The position numbers were made by a program, and so were the translations under genes. Under the pieces are notes generated by a model. The model saw nothing but the letters and a program-made list of their open reading frames with translations. It searched no databases and had not been told where the DNA came from. This document shows positions 10,571 to 21,231 of a DNA stretch of 64,000 nt, in pieces; the stretch's first letter is position 1; each line of letters begins with the position of its first letter. The DNA is taken from assembly GCA_009760855.2 (NCBI GenBank), contig WPIO01000023.1:62001-126000 (forward strand). Direction: 5' to 3'. This stretch comes from Cristatella mucedo. Its lineage: Eukaryota; Bryozoa; Phylactolaemata; Cristatellidae.

Positions 10571-11344
10571 TATCAACAACAAAAACTGCTCAACCACGAA
10601 TTATTTCTAGATCGGTATATGGGGTTGCACTATGGTATTCCAATGCCGTTTTGTATCAGCCTTTTTGATTGCCTGCATGAGCCCTTTAGCTATTGTGAGC
10701 TTTTACATGTATCTGCCGAATTTGCTTGAAGCCGAATAAGACTCCAGACTCTGCCCTTGGCAATTTAGCTGATTAGTTGCAGGGTTAGTGAATACCGAAT
10801 GAGCATGTAGCAGCACTTTCATTGCAAATTTATTAGAGAACGACTATTTAAAAGTTACGAACTTAATTTACTGAATAATTTGCCAGTTAAAACGGATGCA
10901 TTCAAGGCTTGCTTAACTTAAGCATGTTGTTTCCTTTATTAAATATCGACTGTGAGGTTCATCTGCAATCCAAGAGATTGAAGATTGGGTGTCTGGTCTC
11001 TCTTGACAAGGGTGCAACTCAAGCTGCCTAGGAATCGATCTTTTTTGCTACATATTTGCAAACATATCTGCCTCATTCCTAATTCTCACCCACCCTTCAT
11101 GGGGACGTATTGGCATACATTTCAATTAAACATGCAAAAAATACTTTGGAAACCTGTAAGTCGATTGTATCAGGTTCGATTCCTCGTCAGGCTTTCGTGG
11201 CCTTTTGCTGCTCGTTTTACAAAAGACGATTGTAGGGCTTTGCATTTTCAAACTTGGCTTTGACGCCTGAAAAATTATTGTTGCCACATAAAGTCTGGTG
11301 TGTGTGTGTGTGTGCGCACGCGAGCGATTGCGTGCGTGTGGGTA

Positions 11345-11480
11345 TATGTAATTGCACTTCGCCCTAAGAGAACTGAATCTCTATCCAGGCACATCGCATG
11401 TGCCACAGGGCTCGAGCCCACAACCTCGATTGTCAAATGCAAGCACCTTAACAGCTGAGCTAATCAGGACTGATGCAAGC
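11345..11480 (-). repeat. SINE-A copy
   Basis: A minus-strand copy: the tail (CCTAAGAGAACTGAATCTCT) comes first on the plus strand, then the inverted B box GGGCTCGAGCCCACAACCTC and the inverted A box near 11450-11475. It lies in the Scm intron. Confidence 0.78.
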
Positions 11481-11854
11481 TTTGGTAGATTGAATTTTTC
11501 TTCTTCGTGACCATAGTTATCGTTCAACCCCAACTTTGACTGGATTCTCCTGCTTTCTATTGATGGGGCCAGAGGCTTTAAGTTCATTCTGCCCTCAGGT
11601 TCGAAGCAGTTTGGCTGACAACAATCAGGTCTTTGTGCACGAAAGATGTATGTATAAACATGTTTACTGGTTACTCGGGTGTGTCTGCACCACCCCTGCA
11701 CATTTATACCTCTGTGCTACTTAAAATATCAGTCATAATATGCCCACCTTACTTGCTAAGTGGAGGTTGTAGCTATTTAATTAGAAAAGCTTAACTGTTC
11801 TTCTGCAAAGCATTTGTTTAAACAAAGTTGCAGCCCTGCTTTGACCCTGGGGTA

Positions 11855-11965
11855 AGGTGGTTGCCCTTGATCACCGAAGTCCTAGGGTCCAGCGGTGCCG
11901 CATATGTGATATGCACGGATAGAGATTAACTGTGCTTGTGTATCGCTATACAAATGAATTATATA
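11855..11965 (+). repeat. SINE-A copy, diverged
   Basis: Contains GGTAAGGTGGTTGCCC in the head, and the tail ATAGAGATTAACTGTGCTTG followed by CGCTATACAAATGAATTATA. The B box has decayed. Confidence 0.65.
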
Positions 11966-12462
11966 TTGATGCCAGGATCCAAGCTTTAACAGTGTGTCGT
12001 TTAAGCTAAGTGAAAAAAGGTTGCAGAGTAGCCACTGTTAATGCACTTTTCACCTGCTATTTGCAGCTTGGTAGCTTGATTTTGAAATGCCTCAGGTGCT
12101 ATTGTGCTGGTATAGGCTAGTTGTAGGCATGCTGGGTGAGAGCAAAGTAGGAATGGAGGGAGTACAGAATCTTTCTTATTTTTCAGCTTGAACTTTCTCG
12201 CATTTCAGGCATTGAGCTCTGCAACATACAGTATGCATATTTAACTTGCTTACGATTTCTGTCGGTAACAGACTGTTCATCTTATTGTGCCTAGCTTCTT
12301 GCCCCTAAATGCTCCAAAGTGCCACCGGTATTAAGTTACATGAGGACGAAGTCCCATTTACAAATTGTTGTTTGTGATAAGGTGAGTTCCTCTAAGAAGT
12401 CGTGAACCGCTGTAGACCTGAAGAGGGGTGGGAGCACCTCTCATTCTTCGATTCCGTGCAAG

Positions 12463-12600
12463 CGAGGCCGTCCAAAGAAGATGAAACCTTCGTTGATGTC
12501 CCCAGCAAGCAGTACACACCAAGCGAATTGTACGTGTGGGCGTGGCATGTTTACTCGCGATACCGCTGCCCGGCTTTCCTTGTGCTGCATCCCCCTTACA
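12463..12600 (+). CDS. Scm: Scm-type protein, SLED domain C-terminal half
   Basis: A 138-bp exon, phase 1 in and out, joins the exons on both sides exactly. The acceptor is ttccgtgcaag at 12462 after a pyrimidine-rich stretch; the donor is gtgaat at 12601. Joined to the previous exon the reading is RYLIT, Ala, then RPSKEDETFVDVPSKQYTP, a helix, and YRCPAFLVLHPPY. This follows the SLED second-half pattern: a strand ending in Leu/Val-Pro, a long aromatic-rich helix, then a Cys and a Phe near the end. The sequence match is weaker than for the other exons. The combination of matching phases, position and pattern is what supports it. A SINE-A tail follows within about 65 bp. Confidence 0.68.
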
Positions 12601-12662
12601 GTGAATTGTTGCAAGCTTCCATAGATCCAACTTTGCTACCTGATAAGGTGCTCACCTTTAGC

Positions 12663-12780
12663 AATTGAGTTTAAGGTAAATGTATTTGATGACCGAGGTC
12701 GTAGGCTCGGTCTTCTGGCACATTTGAAGCGCACGAGTAGAGATCATGTTCTCTTGTGGCCCTATACAAATGGATTATAC
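12663..12780 (+). repeat. SINE-A 3' portion
   Basis: Contains GACCGAGGTCGTAGGCTCGG, then AAGCGCACGAGTAGAGATCA, and ends with GCCCTATACAAATGGATTAT. The A-box end is missing or decayed. The following 12781-14102 is intron without recognisable coding sequence. Confidence 0.68.
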
Positions 12781-14102
12781 TTAAGCTGGGGGTGGTGCAA
12801 AGGAATTCTTCCTCCTGAATATCACAGCAACGAGCTTTTTGGTCACAGAGTATCTTCTATTTTCTCTAATGTGTGGCACTGCTTGATAAAGTATCCCTGG
12901 TATAAAATCGGCATTCTTTATTTGCATATTGGTATTTATTGGCACGTGACGTCGGAATCGTGACTAGTATGCAGCTCGGCTTTTTGGGTTGTGATTTGTT
13001 GTACTACTTCATGCTGCTTCGTGAATTCATTTATGGAAAACTATGCATTTCTGTCTGTGACTTGTGAACGAAGTGACGACAAAGCAGCTGATACTTGGGA
13101 GATATTTTAATAGTGTTATAAAGGCCTGAAGCACCTGTGCACAATTGGTGCAAAGCCTTCATCGAATGTGCCAAAAATGCAAACGAAATGCATAGGGCAC
13201 TGTGATATTTTTGGAATTAAGTTGCATAATATGTAGCTAATGTAAACAGGAGAGTTTTCTAGAATCGGCAGTGGGAGTTAATATGTTTACGATGTGCCAG
13301 AATTTTGGTACTGAGTTCTGCAGTTTATGGAGCAAACACGATTATTAGCAAGAGTCGGTAAACGAACCTATGGACAGTTAATGCATTGTCTTATTCGGGG
13401 TGCCTTAAGACTGATACTGCTCGAGCAATTTTGCTAGGCAAGAAGGAGCTAAGCTGTCATGGGCCAGAGCTGGAACTTCGGCTTGTATTCAGTTCGACTG
13501 GGATCCACAGCTGCTCCTTGTGTAATAGGCATATGGAGCTAATTTTCTTGGATTTTGGGACCCCTTCAGAGGCTATGTTTAGGACTAACCATAGGTATGA
13601 AGTGTGATTGGTAGCTTCATTGCGGTTTCTGATAGTTTGTGCTGAAATATGATTACAGTGGGGAGTAATTAGCATGTTTTCTTTTTAATGGTACCAACCT
13701 GCAACTTCCCTGGCGACCGTAGAGCCCAGATCTGCTCGAGCCCAGACGTACTGGCTGACCGTATCGTGGATGTGCACTTGGTTTGCTTACGCTCTTGTTG
13801 CTGTTACTGCTAGACCTAGGTGTATAGGTAGCATGCGATAGCTGCTTGCTTTGTGCTGTTGGTCCTCACTGATAAATAGTACAGCAGCTCCATGTCTCTC
13901 ATATGGTATGCTGCAGTGACCACCAAAAATCCCGTTGCGTTGTAGCGTTTTTATAACTAGAGTGGCTTGCTCTGTCACGGATTTACATTGTTTAGCTGCT
14001 GCAATCTCAAGGTGGAGGCTCGAGTTTTGGCATCTGTGTTTGAATGGGCCCGATTGATACCGACTACTTGCAACATGCTATAATTTCTCTATTTTGTTTT
14101 AG

Positions 14103-14743
14103 GTGATTCAAGCGCCCCCAAACCCGTGCAGTCTCAGCCAGCACCATCTCCCCAGCCGCTGCCACCTCCTTCAATGCAGCGTGCAGCAGCGCAGCCTGCT
14201 GTAGTACAGCCTGCAGCAGCACAACCTGCTGCAGGGCAGCCTGCTGTAGCCCAGCCTGCTGTGGTACAGCCTTCAGCAGCACTGCCTGCAGTAGCAAAGC
14301 CTGCTGTGGTACAGCCTTCAGCAGCACTGCCTGCAGTAGCAAAGCCTGCAGCAATACAGCCTTTAGTACAGCATGCAATAGCACAGCCTGCTGCTGTACA
14401 GCCTTCAGCAGTTAAACCTGTAGCAGCACAGCCTTTAGCAGTGAAACCTGCTTCAGCTAAGCCTTTAGCAGTGCAGCCTGCTGTAGCACAGCCTGCTGCA
14501 GTACAGCCTGCTGCAGCTCAGCCTGCTGCAGTACAGCCTGCTGCAGCTCAGCCTGCTGCAGCTCAGCCTGCAGCAGCTTCCCATGAGTCAGCCTTACCTC
14601 GGCAGAAGATCCAGTTGCGTACACACTCAGGACAACCACCACTTCCTGTGGATCCTTGTGAGTGGACATGTGAAGACGTAATGAACTACATCGGAGCCAT
14701 GGACGACTCATTGAAAGCCTACGTTGGACTCATAAAATACCAT
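14103..14743 (+). CDS. Scm: Scm-type protein, Pro/Gln/Ala repeat linker and SAM N-terminus
   Basis: The exon runs from acceptor tttgttttag (14102) to donor gtatgg (14744), phase 1 in and 0 out, giving 213 full codons. Residues about 8-165 of the exon are a pentapeptide repeat, Pro-Ala-x-x-Gln with variants such as QPAVVQPAAAQPAAG, encoded by a roughly 15-bp repeat with many GCAGCA and CAGCCT blocks. After it comes PLPVDPCEWTCEDVMNYIG, then a Leu-Lys-Ala-Tyr helix: the start of a SAM domain with its conserved Trp and (Asp/Glu)-Val pair. In Scm proteins SAM forms the head-to-tail polymers and the contact with polyhomeotic. Because the repeat is in-phase triplet DNA, long open frames also occur on the opposite strand here, and they are not genes. 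Confidence 0.9.
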
Positions 14744-14979
14744 GTATGGACATGTCACTTTTGTCTGTTCTTGAGGGGCCATTGACATAATGAGGCTGTA
14801 CATGTTTACTCACTTGATATGGGTTGCTCCTGCCTGGTACTTCGTGAATATGGGTTTCATATGCTAATGCCTCCTCCCCAATTGACCTGAGTCTCTGCAT
14901 ACCTTTATCGAGACTTTCTGGCTGTAAGCAAGTCAGCTAGTACTGTGAGATGTACCAAGTGTCTGCTTGTTTGCTGCAG

Positions 14980-15108
14980 GAGATTGATGGCCGGGCATTT
15001 ATGTTGATGAACAGTGACATAGTCATGAAGTATATGAACATTAAACTGGGCCCTGCACTCAAGATGTGTGACCTCATCGAACGTCTGAAAGTGCTTCGTG
15101 GACCTATG
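14980..15108 (+). CDS. Scm: Scm-type protein, SAM domain C-terminus
   Basis: The acceptor ttgctgcag at 14979 and the donor gtgaga at 15109 bound 43 codons, phase 0 in and out. The reading is EIDGRAFMLMNSDIVMKYMN, then KLGPALKMCDLIERLK. It is close to the Scm SAM second half, whose family pattern is (D/E)IDG, L-L-NSD, MKYM, KLGPALK and a final I/L-R helix. The Gly-Pro-Ala-Leu-Lys segment and the following helix form the end-helix polymer surface in this family. This is the best-conserved part of the gene and distinguishes Scm SAM domains from generic ones. Confidence 0.93.
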
Positions 15109-15379
15109 GTGAGAACAGTAAATGTGTTCTTATGCAGTAGCGTGATTTCTTTTGTGTACGTGTCCCTCGGTTCAAATCAAAGTCATAGAACCATGTGACG
15201 TTGCTCACATAGCCTGCCGTCTTATGAAAAATAATTATTGATTCAAAAGCTACAATTTTTTGGGAAGTGTCCTTATGCTTGCTTAAAATCATCAGATAAA
15301 TACTAATTTATAATTACACATTCGAGTCCGAAGTTTATGTGTCATTTCCTTGTTGATCTGCTTGTGAATTTTGCACCAG

Positions 15380-15523
15380 GCTATCCAGAAAATGGATCAA
15401 AAAAATAATCTAAAGCAGTCATATGGTCAGCCTTTGGTCGTGCCGATGTTGGCCATTGTGCCACTGGCCGACAGGCATCCTTTGATTGAGTGTAATCCTA
15501 AAGAAACTCGGAAAATGGAATGA
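15380..15523 (+). CDS. Scm: Scm-type protein, probable last exon
   Basis: After an acceptor (ttttgcaccag, 15379) the phase-0 reading continues for 47 codons to TGA at 15521-15523. It starts AIQKMDQKNN and ends KETRKME, hydrophilic and without a known domain. Scm proteins usually end close after SAM, so a short tail is expected. The exon is supported by acceptor, phase and position only. If the donor at 15109 is not used, the previous exon would instead continue for about 30 codons to a stop at 15196-15198. Confidence 0.6.
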   Translation, partial: AIQKMDQKNNLKQSYGQPLVVPMLAIVPLADRHPLIECNPKETRKME

Positions 15524-16260
15524 ATCACTAATCGGCTCTTTTCCAGTTTGTGTTAAGTGCATTAGAAGATCTGGATTTTTAGGGCTTTGTATAAGAAAAT
15601 TATTGATATTTAATTATCTGCGGCTGATGGGTTACTGTCACTTTATTTTTTTTAATTATTTAATTAAAGAAATATTAAAACTAGCTTGCACCTGCACAGA
15701 ATCACGGGTATACGATATTGAGTTTAAAAATGTATGACCCTGGGTATAATTGTATTGCTTCCCAAAGACTCAGCCGCTATGACTCACAGACCGGCTGCGA
15801 TAGCTGAGACTTGACTATCCTGGTCAGGCTCCTTACTCCGATTAAAGTTATTGAGGACCCGTGGAAATAGCCTAGCCTCAGTTATTTTAATAGGTCTGAA
15901 AGGTGGCAGGGCTTTTAGCAAGTACCTGTGAGTATATTTTTACTAATTAAATTAAGCACGCTTTGCTTAATTTGGCTGTATGTCATCATATCCTATTTAT
16001 TCTCAAAACCGTAACACGTGTGAAGTTAGTTAAACCCATGGCCTTCGTAACTATAGAGAGGAGTTTTACCAACGTGCTCATATCATAATGACCTTCAGAT
16101 GCACTGTACGTTGTTGGCCACTGATTACCTACCAGGACGGCTTAGCTTTTCAGTTAGTTCAAAATTTCTGAGTTTAGGTTTACTTGATTTGATCCTTTGG
16201 ATACAGCTGAGCTGCTCGATATTGACGTATGATTCTGTTCGAGGCAAGAAGTTGGAGACC
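15524..16260. other. Scm 3' flank, no gene seen
   Basis: Probable 3' UTR and flank. It is AT-rich (a TTTAATTATTTAATTAAAGA tract near 15650). I see no clean AATAAA directly after the stop codon. No other gene was recognised. Confidence 0.4.
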
Positions 16261-16261
16261 A

Positions 16262-16400
16262 ATCACAAGTGCCACAAAGGTTTGGCCCAGTGGTTAAGGT
16301 GCTCGCCCCTACCAAGGTCTGACCGAAGTCTCGTGGCATATGTGAAGCGCCTGCATAGAGATTTAAGTTCTCTTAGGCATTATATAAATGAATTTTATTT
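16262..16400 (+). repeat. SINE-A copy
   Basis: The head has TTTGGCCCAGTGGTTAAGGT; part of the B-box region is deleted. The tail, GAAGCGCCTGCATAGAGATT followed by AAGTTCTCTTAGGC, matches the LINE-A 3' end. Confidence 0.8.
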
Positions 16401-16734
16401 ATTGCTACCTTGTACACCTTGGCTGGCTCTGATGCTTGAGTGGACGAGCTCACTTCAGCACATGATAGCTCTTTTTACAAACGTGAATCGATCGGAATCT
16501 GTGCTCGAAATATTATTTTTGGCCACGGCTCCATGTTAAGTTATGCAGAGCAGCCTTAACAGGATGCAATCATAAACACAATGGAGTCAGCTAATTGTCG
16601 GCTCTTGTGAACTTCCTACATTAAGCATAGTTAACCAAGATAATATTCTGATAATGTAAACGTGGCTTCAGTTGTCTTAGGACCCTGATTGTTTTTAAGG
16701 GTATGTCAAGAAAATAGCAATACAACTTGTCCGA

Positions 16735-17590
16735 CAATCGTATATTTGTTAAGTATACATTTCAAAAGACAAATATGTTAGAAATGGGATCGGAAGTTCT
16801 GACTTCTATAAAAGAAATGATTACGCAAACCATGTCTAACCTGGTGCAAATCATGTCTAGCCCGGTTGTAAAGTGGAAGCAACATATCTACAAATAAAAA
16901 AAAATTACCGATCCTACGACCAGCTGACTTGTCTCTCAAATTGTTTAACCTTGGTACATCGAGTTACATGTTGGCAGCTTGTTGAGGTGCGTGCATGCAA
17001 CTTTTCAGCTTCTTCATTTTCAATTGAGCTTTTTGTCTTGTACAATTCATAACTTGGCCAATACTTCGCAGATCATGGTAAAATTTGAAACGGGAATTTA
17101 CACCTGCCTGCCTGTTAAGCTCGGCAATAGTTTTTTCTAATCTTGGTTAAATAGGATTTGCTGACAATGTCATCAAACGTCCTGGAGTTATATTTTCTTC
17201 AATCATGGACATGTATAGTAATGCTTATCAAACCGAAATCAGAAATAAACTACGATAGTGCTTTACGAACAGATGTGAACTCACATTTCAAATGTCACGT
17301 TAATTTGTGAATCAACAAGGTGCTGCATTAGACATGAAGCTGTTTAATAGTCGTAAGCATGCACCTCAACAAGCTGCAAGCATGTACCTCGATGTACCAA
17401 GGGTCAACAAGTTGGGAGACAACTCGTGTATGATCCTGGAATCGGTAATTTTTGTATTTGTAGGTAAGTTGCTACCGATTTACTTCGGCTTGGACATGGC
17501 TTGCGTAACAATCCTTTCCTTTTAAGTGGAAATGGTTAAAACTTAAGATCCCATTCCTAACAGGCTTGTCCATCGATATATGCCTTAAAT
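16735..17590. repeat. Foldback (long inverted repeat) element
   Basis: The left arm (about 16735-17122) and right arm (about 17270-17590) are diverged reverse complements. Matching pairs include AACCTTGGTACATCGAG (left) with CTCGATGTACCAAGG (right), GCTTGTTGAGGTGC with GCACCTCAACAAGC, and GAAATGGGATC with GATCCCATTCC. About 150 bp separates the arms. There is no transposase. This structure suggests a non-autonomous foldback or MITE-like DNA element. A one-armed relative lies at 8270-8777 in the Scm intron. Confidence 0.75.
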
Positions 17591-18710
17591 AGATATGCTG
17601 TTGTACAAATCTTTTCAGTATTTTCTGGACATTAATGCACTTGCTAGGCTAGCTGCCGGCGTGTGTTTTTGGCTTGCTATCGCTTCCTAAGCTTAGTTAC
17701 GCCAGTGCCAAGTCTTGCACCGTGCTTCTAATTGGTTGCATTGTCGAGACCTGTTCTAAAGGTTCCTTTGAGCCTTTAGCTTTACCTGAAATGACCTTTA
17801 GTCGATATAATTGCAGTAATTGTCAATCTCAGCAGTAATCTTCAATTTCGTCACTACTATTGCTCAATGCAAGAGAACCGGGCAGAAGAAAAGTGGCACT
17901 GCCATCCAGAGAAACTCAGTCCAACTTTGATTAAAGGATTAGCGTATCCTGGCGTTAACGGATTTTTTTAATGTATTCGGTGCATAGAAACTTTGACATA
18001 TTTTTTTATGAAAGCCGAGGAGAAAAACGCACCTTGTCTTTTCGGTGCTGCATTATTGTTTCTAAGCTGTGGCACCCAGTGTCATTCGTGTGCATACCAC
18101 TTGCTGAAAGCTTGGCAAGTGGGGCACTTTAGATGTGTTTGTATTGTAGGGTTATTGCTGTACCTTTTCCAACTCAGTGCTCTAGTAAGCACTCCCTATA
18201 ACTGTTATTGCTGTCGCGTGGGTGATTGAAGTTAGGTCATTTTCATTGATTGTCCATGTCTTGTTTATTCTTCGTTGGTCAGGTTCACCAACTAACCGGC
18301 ATTGTGTCTTAAGTTTTTAATCTTGTGTAGACAGCGCTGTCGCCGAAGTTCGCTGATTCTACCATGTGCTCTAGTCTACACGGTGGACGGCTTTCTTGCG
18401 TTGGTGCATGGGCCTGGGCGTGTGTGGGCACCCTTGTACCCGAGTGTGTTTGCACTGCCCAAACTATGGCCATAGCATGCAGCCGTGCAGAGTGAAGATG
18501 TGAACTCGTGAACTATTGCAACCCGTGTCTGCGGAAACGCATTTATCTGCCGTTGCATGTCTGTGTCATCATCGAAAATGTAGCCGTCATCCTACAAGCA
18601 ACTTTTCTTTATCAATAAATTGCTGTATTTCGAATTCTTGCAGTCCATCAGACTGGTGGCCCAAACGCAACGCGGCCATGGCCCGCCCTTTACCAGTGAA
18701 AACTGATGAC
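17591..18710. other. No gene recognised
   Basis: Ordinary single-copy-like sequence with only short frames and no domain or splice-supported exon. GC content rises toward 18700. Confidence 0.4.
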
Positions 18711-18720
18711 ATAGCCTCAC

Positions 18721-18989
18721 ATTCTTGGGGTCTTGCCCACGCCCGCCGGGCCGGAGAGCAGCGCCTCGCGGAACCCGGCGCCCGTGTTGTTGGCGCCACC
18801 GCCGCCGAGAGCGCGGCAGCGTCGCAACGTACTCAGCGGCTTCGGCGGCAGCTCAGAGCGAGTGAGCCCACGAAGCACGGGCCAGCCGGGGCTGGCAACA
18901 GCGGCTGTTGACAGCGAGGGGGAAAGCAGCCGAAAAGGCAAGTCGGGTTGGTGCGGCAAAGTGAAAGTATCCACGAACTGACGCAAAAG
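18721..18989 (-). pseudogene. RFC1-like Walker A segment
   Basis: On the minus strand, after an acceptor-like cttctttttccag, the frame reads LLRQFVDTF, a Ser/Leu/Pro-rich stretch, a poly-Gly segment and ALLSGPAGVGKT. The last part matches the Walker A loop of the large clamp-loader subunit RFC1 (family pattern ALLSGPPGVGKT), and LLRQF fits the helix before it. After GKT the sequence reads PRM and stops, where RFC1 has a Thr-Thr-Ala helix; a GTGAGG donor exists at that point. No later AAA+ sequence (Walker B, sensor) was found at lower coordinates. The frame does not join cleanly to the WVDKFKP segment upstream. It could be two exons of a diverged gene or, more likely, a remnant. Confidence 0.55.
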
Positions 18990-19035
18990 CTGGAAAAAAG
19001 AAGAGGCAGACGAGCCGTGCCTGCACCGAATGCAC

Positions 19036-19270
19036 TCACAGTTGCTCGCGGGCTTCACGCCTGACGCTCGATTCTCGCGCCAGCTCTTGAGCCAGGCGAG
19101 CAGCCTCTTGGCGTTGCTGCGGTCCTATCAGATCCTTGCTCTTCTTGGGCTTGAACTTGTCCACCCACATCAGCGAGCTCGCGTCGGCGGTCGCGGTGGC
19201 TCGCCTCCGGCGGCCGCTGGTAGGGTCGAGGTCGCACTGCCCGTCCGAGCAACTTCCGAGCAAGCCGAAT
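19036..19270 (-). pseudogene. RFC1-like WVDK(Y/F)KP segment
   Basis: The minus-strand frame reads SSLMWVDKFKPKKSKDLIG, followed by a Gln/Glu/Arg-rich helix that ends in a TGA at 19036-19038. The WVDKYKP block followed by an (I/L)IG motif is the N-terminal signature of the RFC1 AAA+ region, the clamp loader that places PCNA on DNA. A perfect donor (GTGAGT) occurs just before the stop, but the apparent intron to the Walker A segment would be only about 50 bp and the phases disagree. The region is GC-rich compared with its surroundings. The open frame extends upstream to about 19530 without RFC1 similarity, and no BRCT sequence was found. Confidence 0.55.
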
Positions 19271-20019
19271 GCTCGCCAGTGTAGACAGAGCTTAAGGACA
19301 TGGAGCAAAAGCCTCGGCGGCGGCTTGCAATAAATTCTGCCGTGCTGCTCCTGCCGCTCTAGCCCGGGTCTACTTCCTCCTGTTAGTGACTGCTTGTTTT
19401 CATGAATATTAACTGACAATATAGCGAGCTCTCCAGAGCTCACTGGCTGCTTGATCGGCGACCATTCCACGTGTCGGTCAGTATCGGCCCACCAGTACGA
19501 TATGATTATGGTTTTTTGTAAGTGTTGCATGGTATTTTGGAGATTCTAAAACGTTAACTCTTGCAGACAGGTCTAAATTTGGGTTCCTCATTTCCGTCAG
19601 ATATAGGGTGGGTCTGAAGAGCTTACCGGTCGGTTTGCTTTGATTGTAGAGCCTTGTCCCTAGTCTAAATGGAGAATGATAATGCTTTCTGGCGGGGCTG
19701 AAGACACGCCCCTATCTTCACACCGTCGGCACGCCGCAAAAAAGCTTTCCTCTGGATGGAGAATATCTATGAGTTTGGACGGAGCTGCATCCTATGCCCC
19801 GCGCTAGCCACAGACTGTTCAAATGGAAGGCACCAGTCTCAAGAAAAAAAGACAAGAGAATTCTAGGCGCCACTTCTTCGACTTTTTTAAATATTAGGTG
19901 TGTAGGCTCATTAGGCCTGCCGGGTAGTGTACATCAGGTCTGCGAGTGGCAAACTCTTCACTGTCGGCCTACATTAATGGCTACCACATCTGAAAAGATG
20001 CAAAGAAAGGTTAGTAGCT

Positions 20020-20170
20020 TATTTAACGGTCTCATTTATATAGAAGCAGAAGAGCCGTAACGGCTAACGCCGCCGCTTGCTTTTGGCAATATTAGGATTA
20101 CCCGCCGGGCTTGAACCCACGACCCGGATTGTGAAGTACAAGCAACAGGGGCCTTTCTTGCGGCTTTCCT
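20020..20170 (-). repeat. SINE-B copy
   Basis: A minus-strand copy: the tail (TATATAGAAGCAGAAGAGCC, then GTAACGGCTAACGCCGCC), an inverted B box in CGGGCTTGAACCCACGACCC, and the start of the inverted head. The tail is the same as in the copies at 32640-32800, 56375-56510 and 60955-61130, and differs from SINE-A. Confidence 0.75.
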
Positions 20171-21231
20171 TAAGCGCTCCAATTCGCACTGGACAAGCGC
20201 GCCAAAATCTTTAAGGATTCTGCGGTTAAGGAATTTCAAGTACCGTTTACCTTAATAAATGAGGTCTTTGTGATGCTAAACAGCAGTGACGTTCGGGTAA
20301 TAAACGTAGCATGTCGGCTGGGCTATTAACGTTCAGCTCTGTTTGCTTTGCCTCGTCTGTTCGCTCCAAAACGGGTCCGCAGTTGAGCTAAATTGAAGCC
20401 GTCGAGTGACCCACTCACCGGAAACGCGAGAGTGGCTAACCAACTTCGAGAGCAACTGTAGAAATGTTTCGAGCAGCGAACGCTCGGTGCGTTGGTTTTG
20501 TGTTTCTCCAAAGGAGGCAGCGCCTTTCTCTACAGAGCTAGAAAGGCGGCCAGCGCGGGGCTGCGGCGCCTGGGTGTACGTTGCTAGTAGTATATATAGT
20601 AGGAACTATCGTTTTTCTAAGGTGACGTTGTAATTTAAGAGTTGCTGCAGAAGTAAATACTTTTAGGCAAGTCTGGGATCCGCGGAACGGCGTGCTTTAG
20701 GCGCGTAGCATATTCAGCGCTCTCAAAATGGGAGGACGAAATTTGTTACGGTGTCAAAAGAAGTTTTCCGAAGGCGCATCTTTGGCAAGGAGAGTCCAGC
20801 TAGGACAAAACATCTAAAGAGGTATATGTACCTTTAACTTGAGCAATTAAGGAAACACGAAGAGGTAAATTAGCAAGCTTTAAGATTAGTTGAACGTTTT
20901 CAATAGGGTCTCGAAACTAAAAGCCTTGAACTTACGCCGAGCCTCAAAAAATCAAGCGAAAGAGTTCGACAATGACCTTGACCTGTTTACTGCGCCCCAA
21001 GATCAAATACCTGCCAGACCGTGACCCACGTGACTTCAAAAGGCGTCGGTGACAAAAGCGCTATAGCGGTTGCTGTACTAACTTCCTTAGGCCGAAAAAC
21101 ATGCTAGTCCTTGCCGACGCAATAAATATCGGTGAGGAAAAAGTCTTGTGTCAGGGCTAGCGATTTTTAGATGTAGCTCCAATATATTCAGGTATGCTGA
21201 AACGGCAACGAGCTAAATCAGCCAGATTATA
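20171..21231. other. No gene recognised
   Basis: Mixed composition with short frames only. No domain, splice-supported exon or named repeat was seen. Confidence 0.4.

Noticed and set aside
14064-14711. Long minus-strand open frames rich in Leu/Gln/Ala opposite the Scm linker exon
   Set aside because: They arise from the triplet-phase GCAGCA/CAGCCT repeat. The plus frame continues into a clear SAM domain with splice sites, and the minus frames have no domain.
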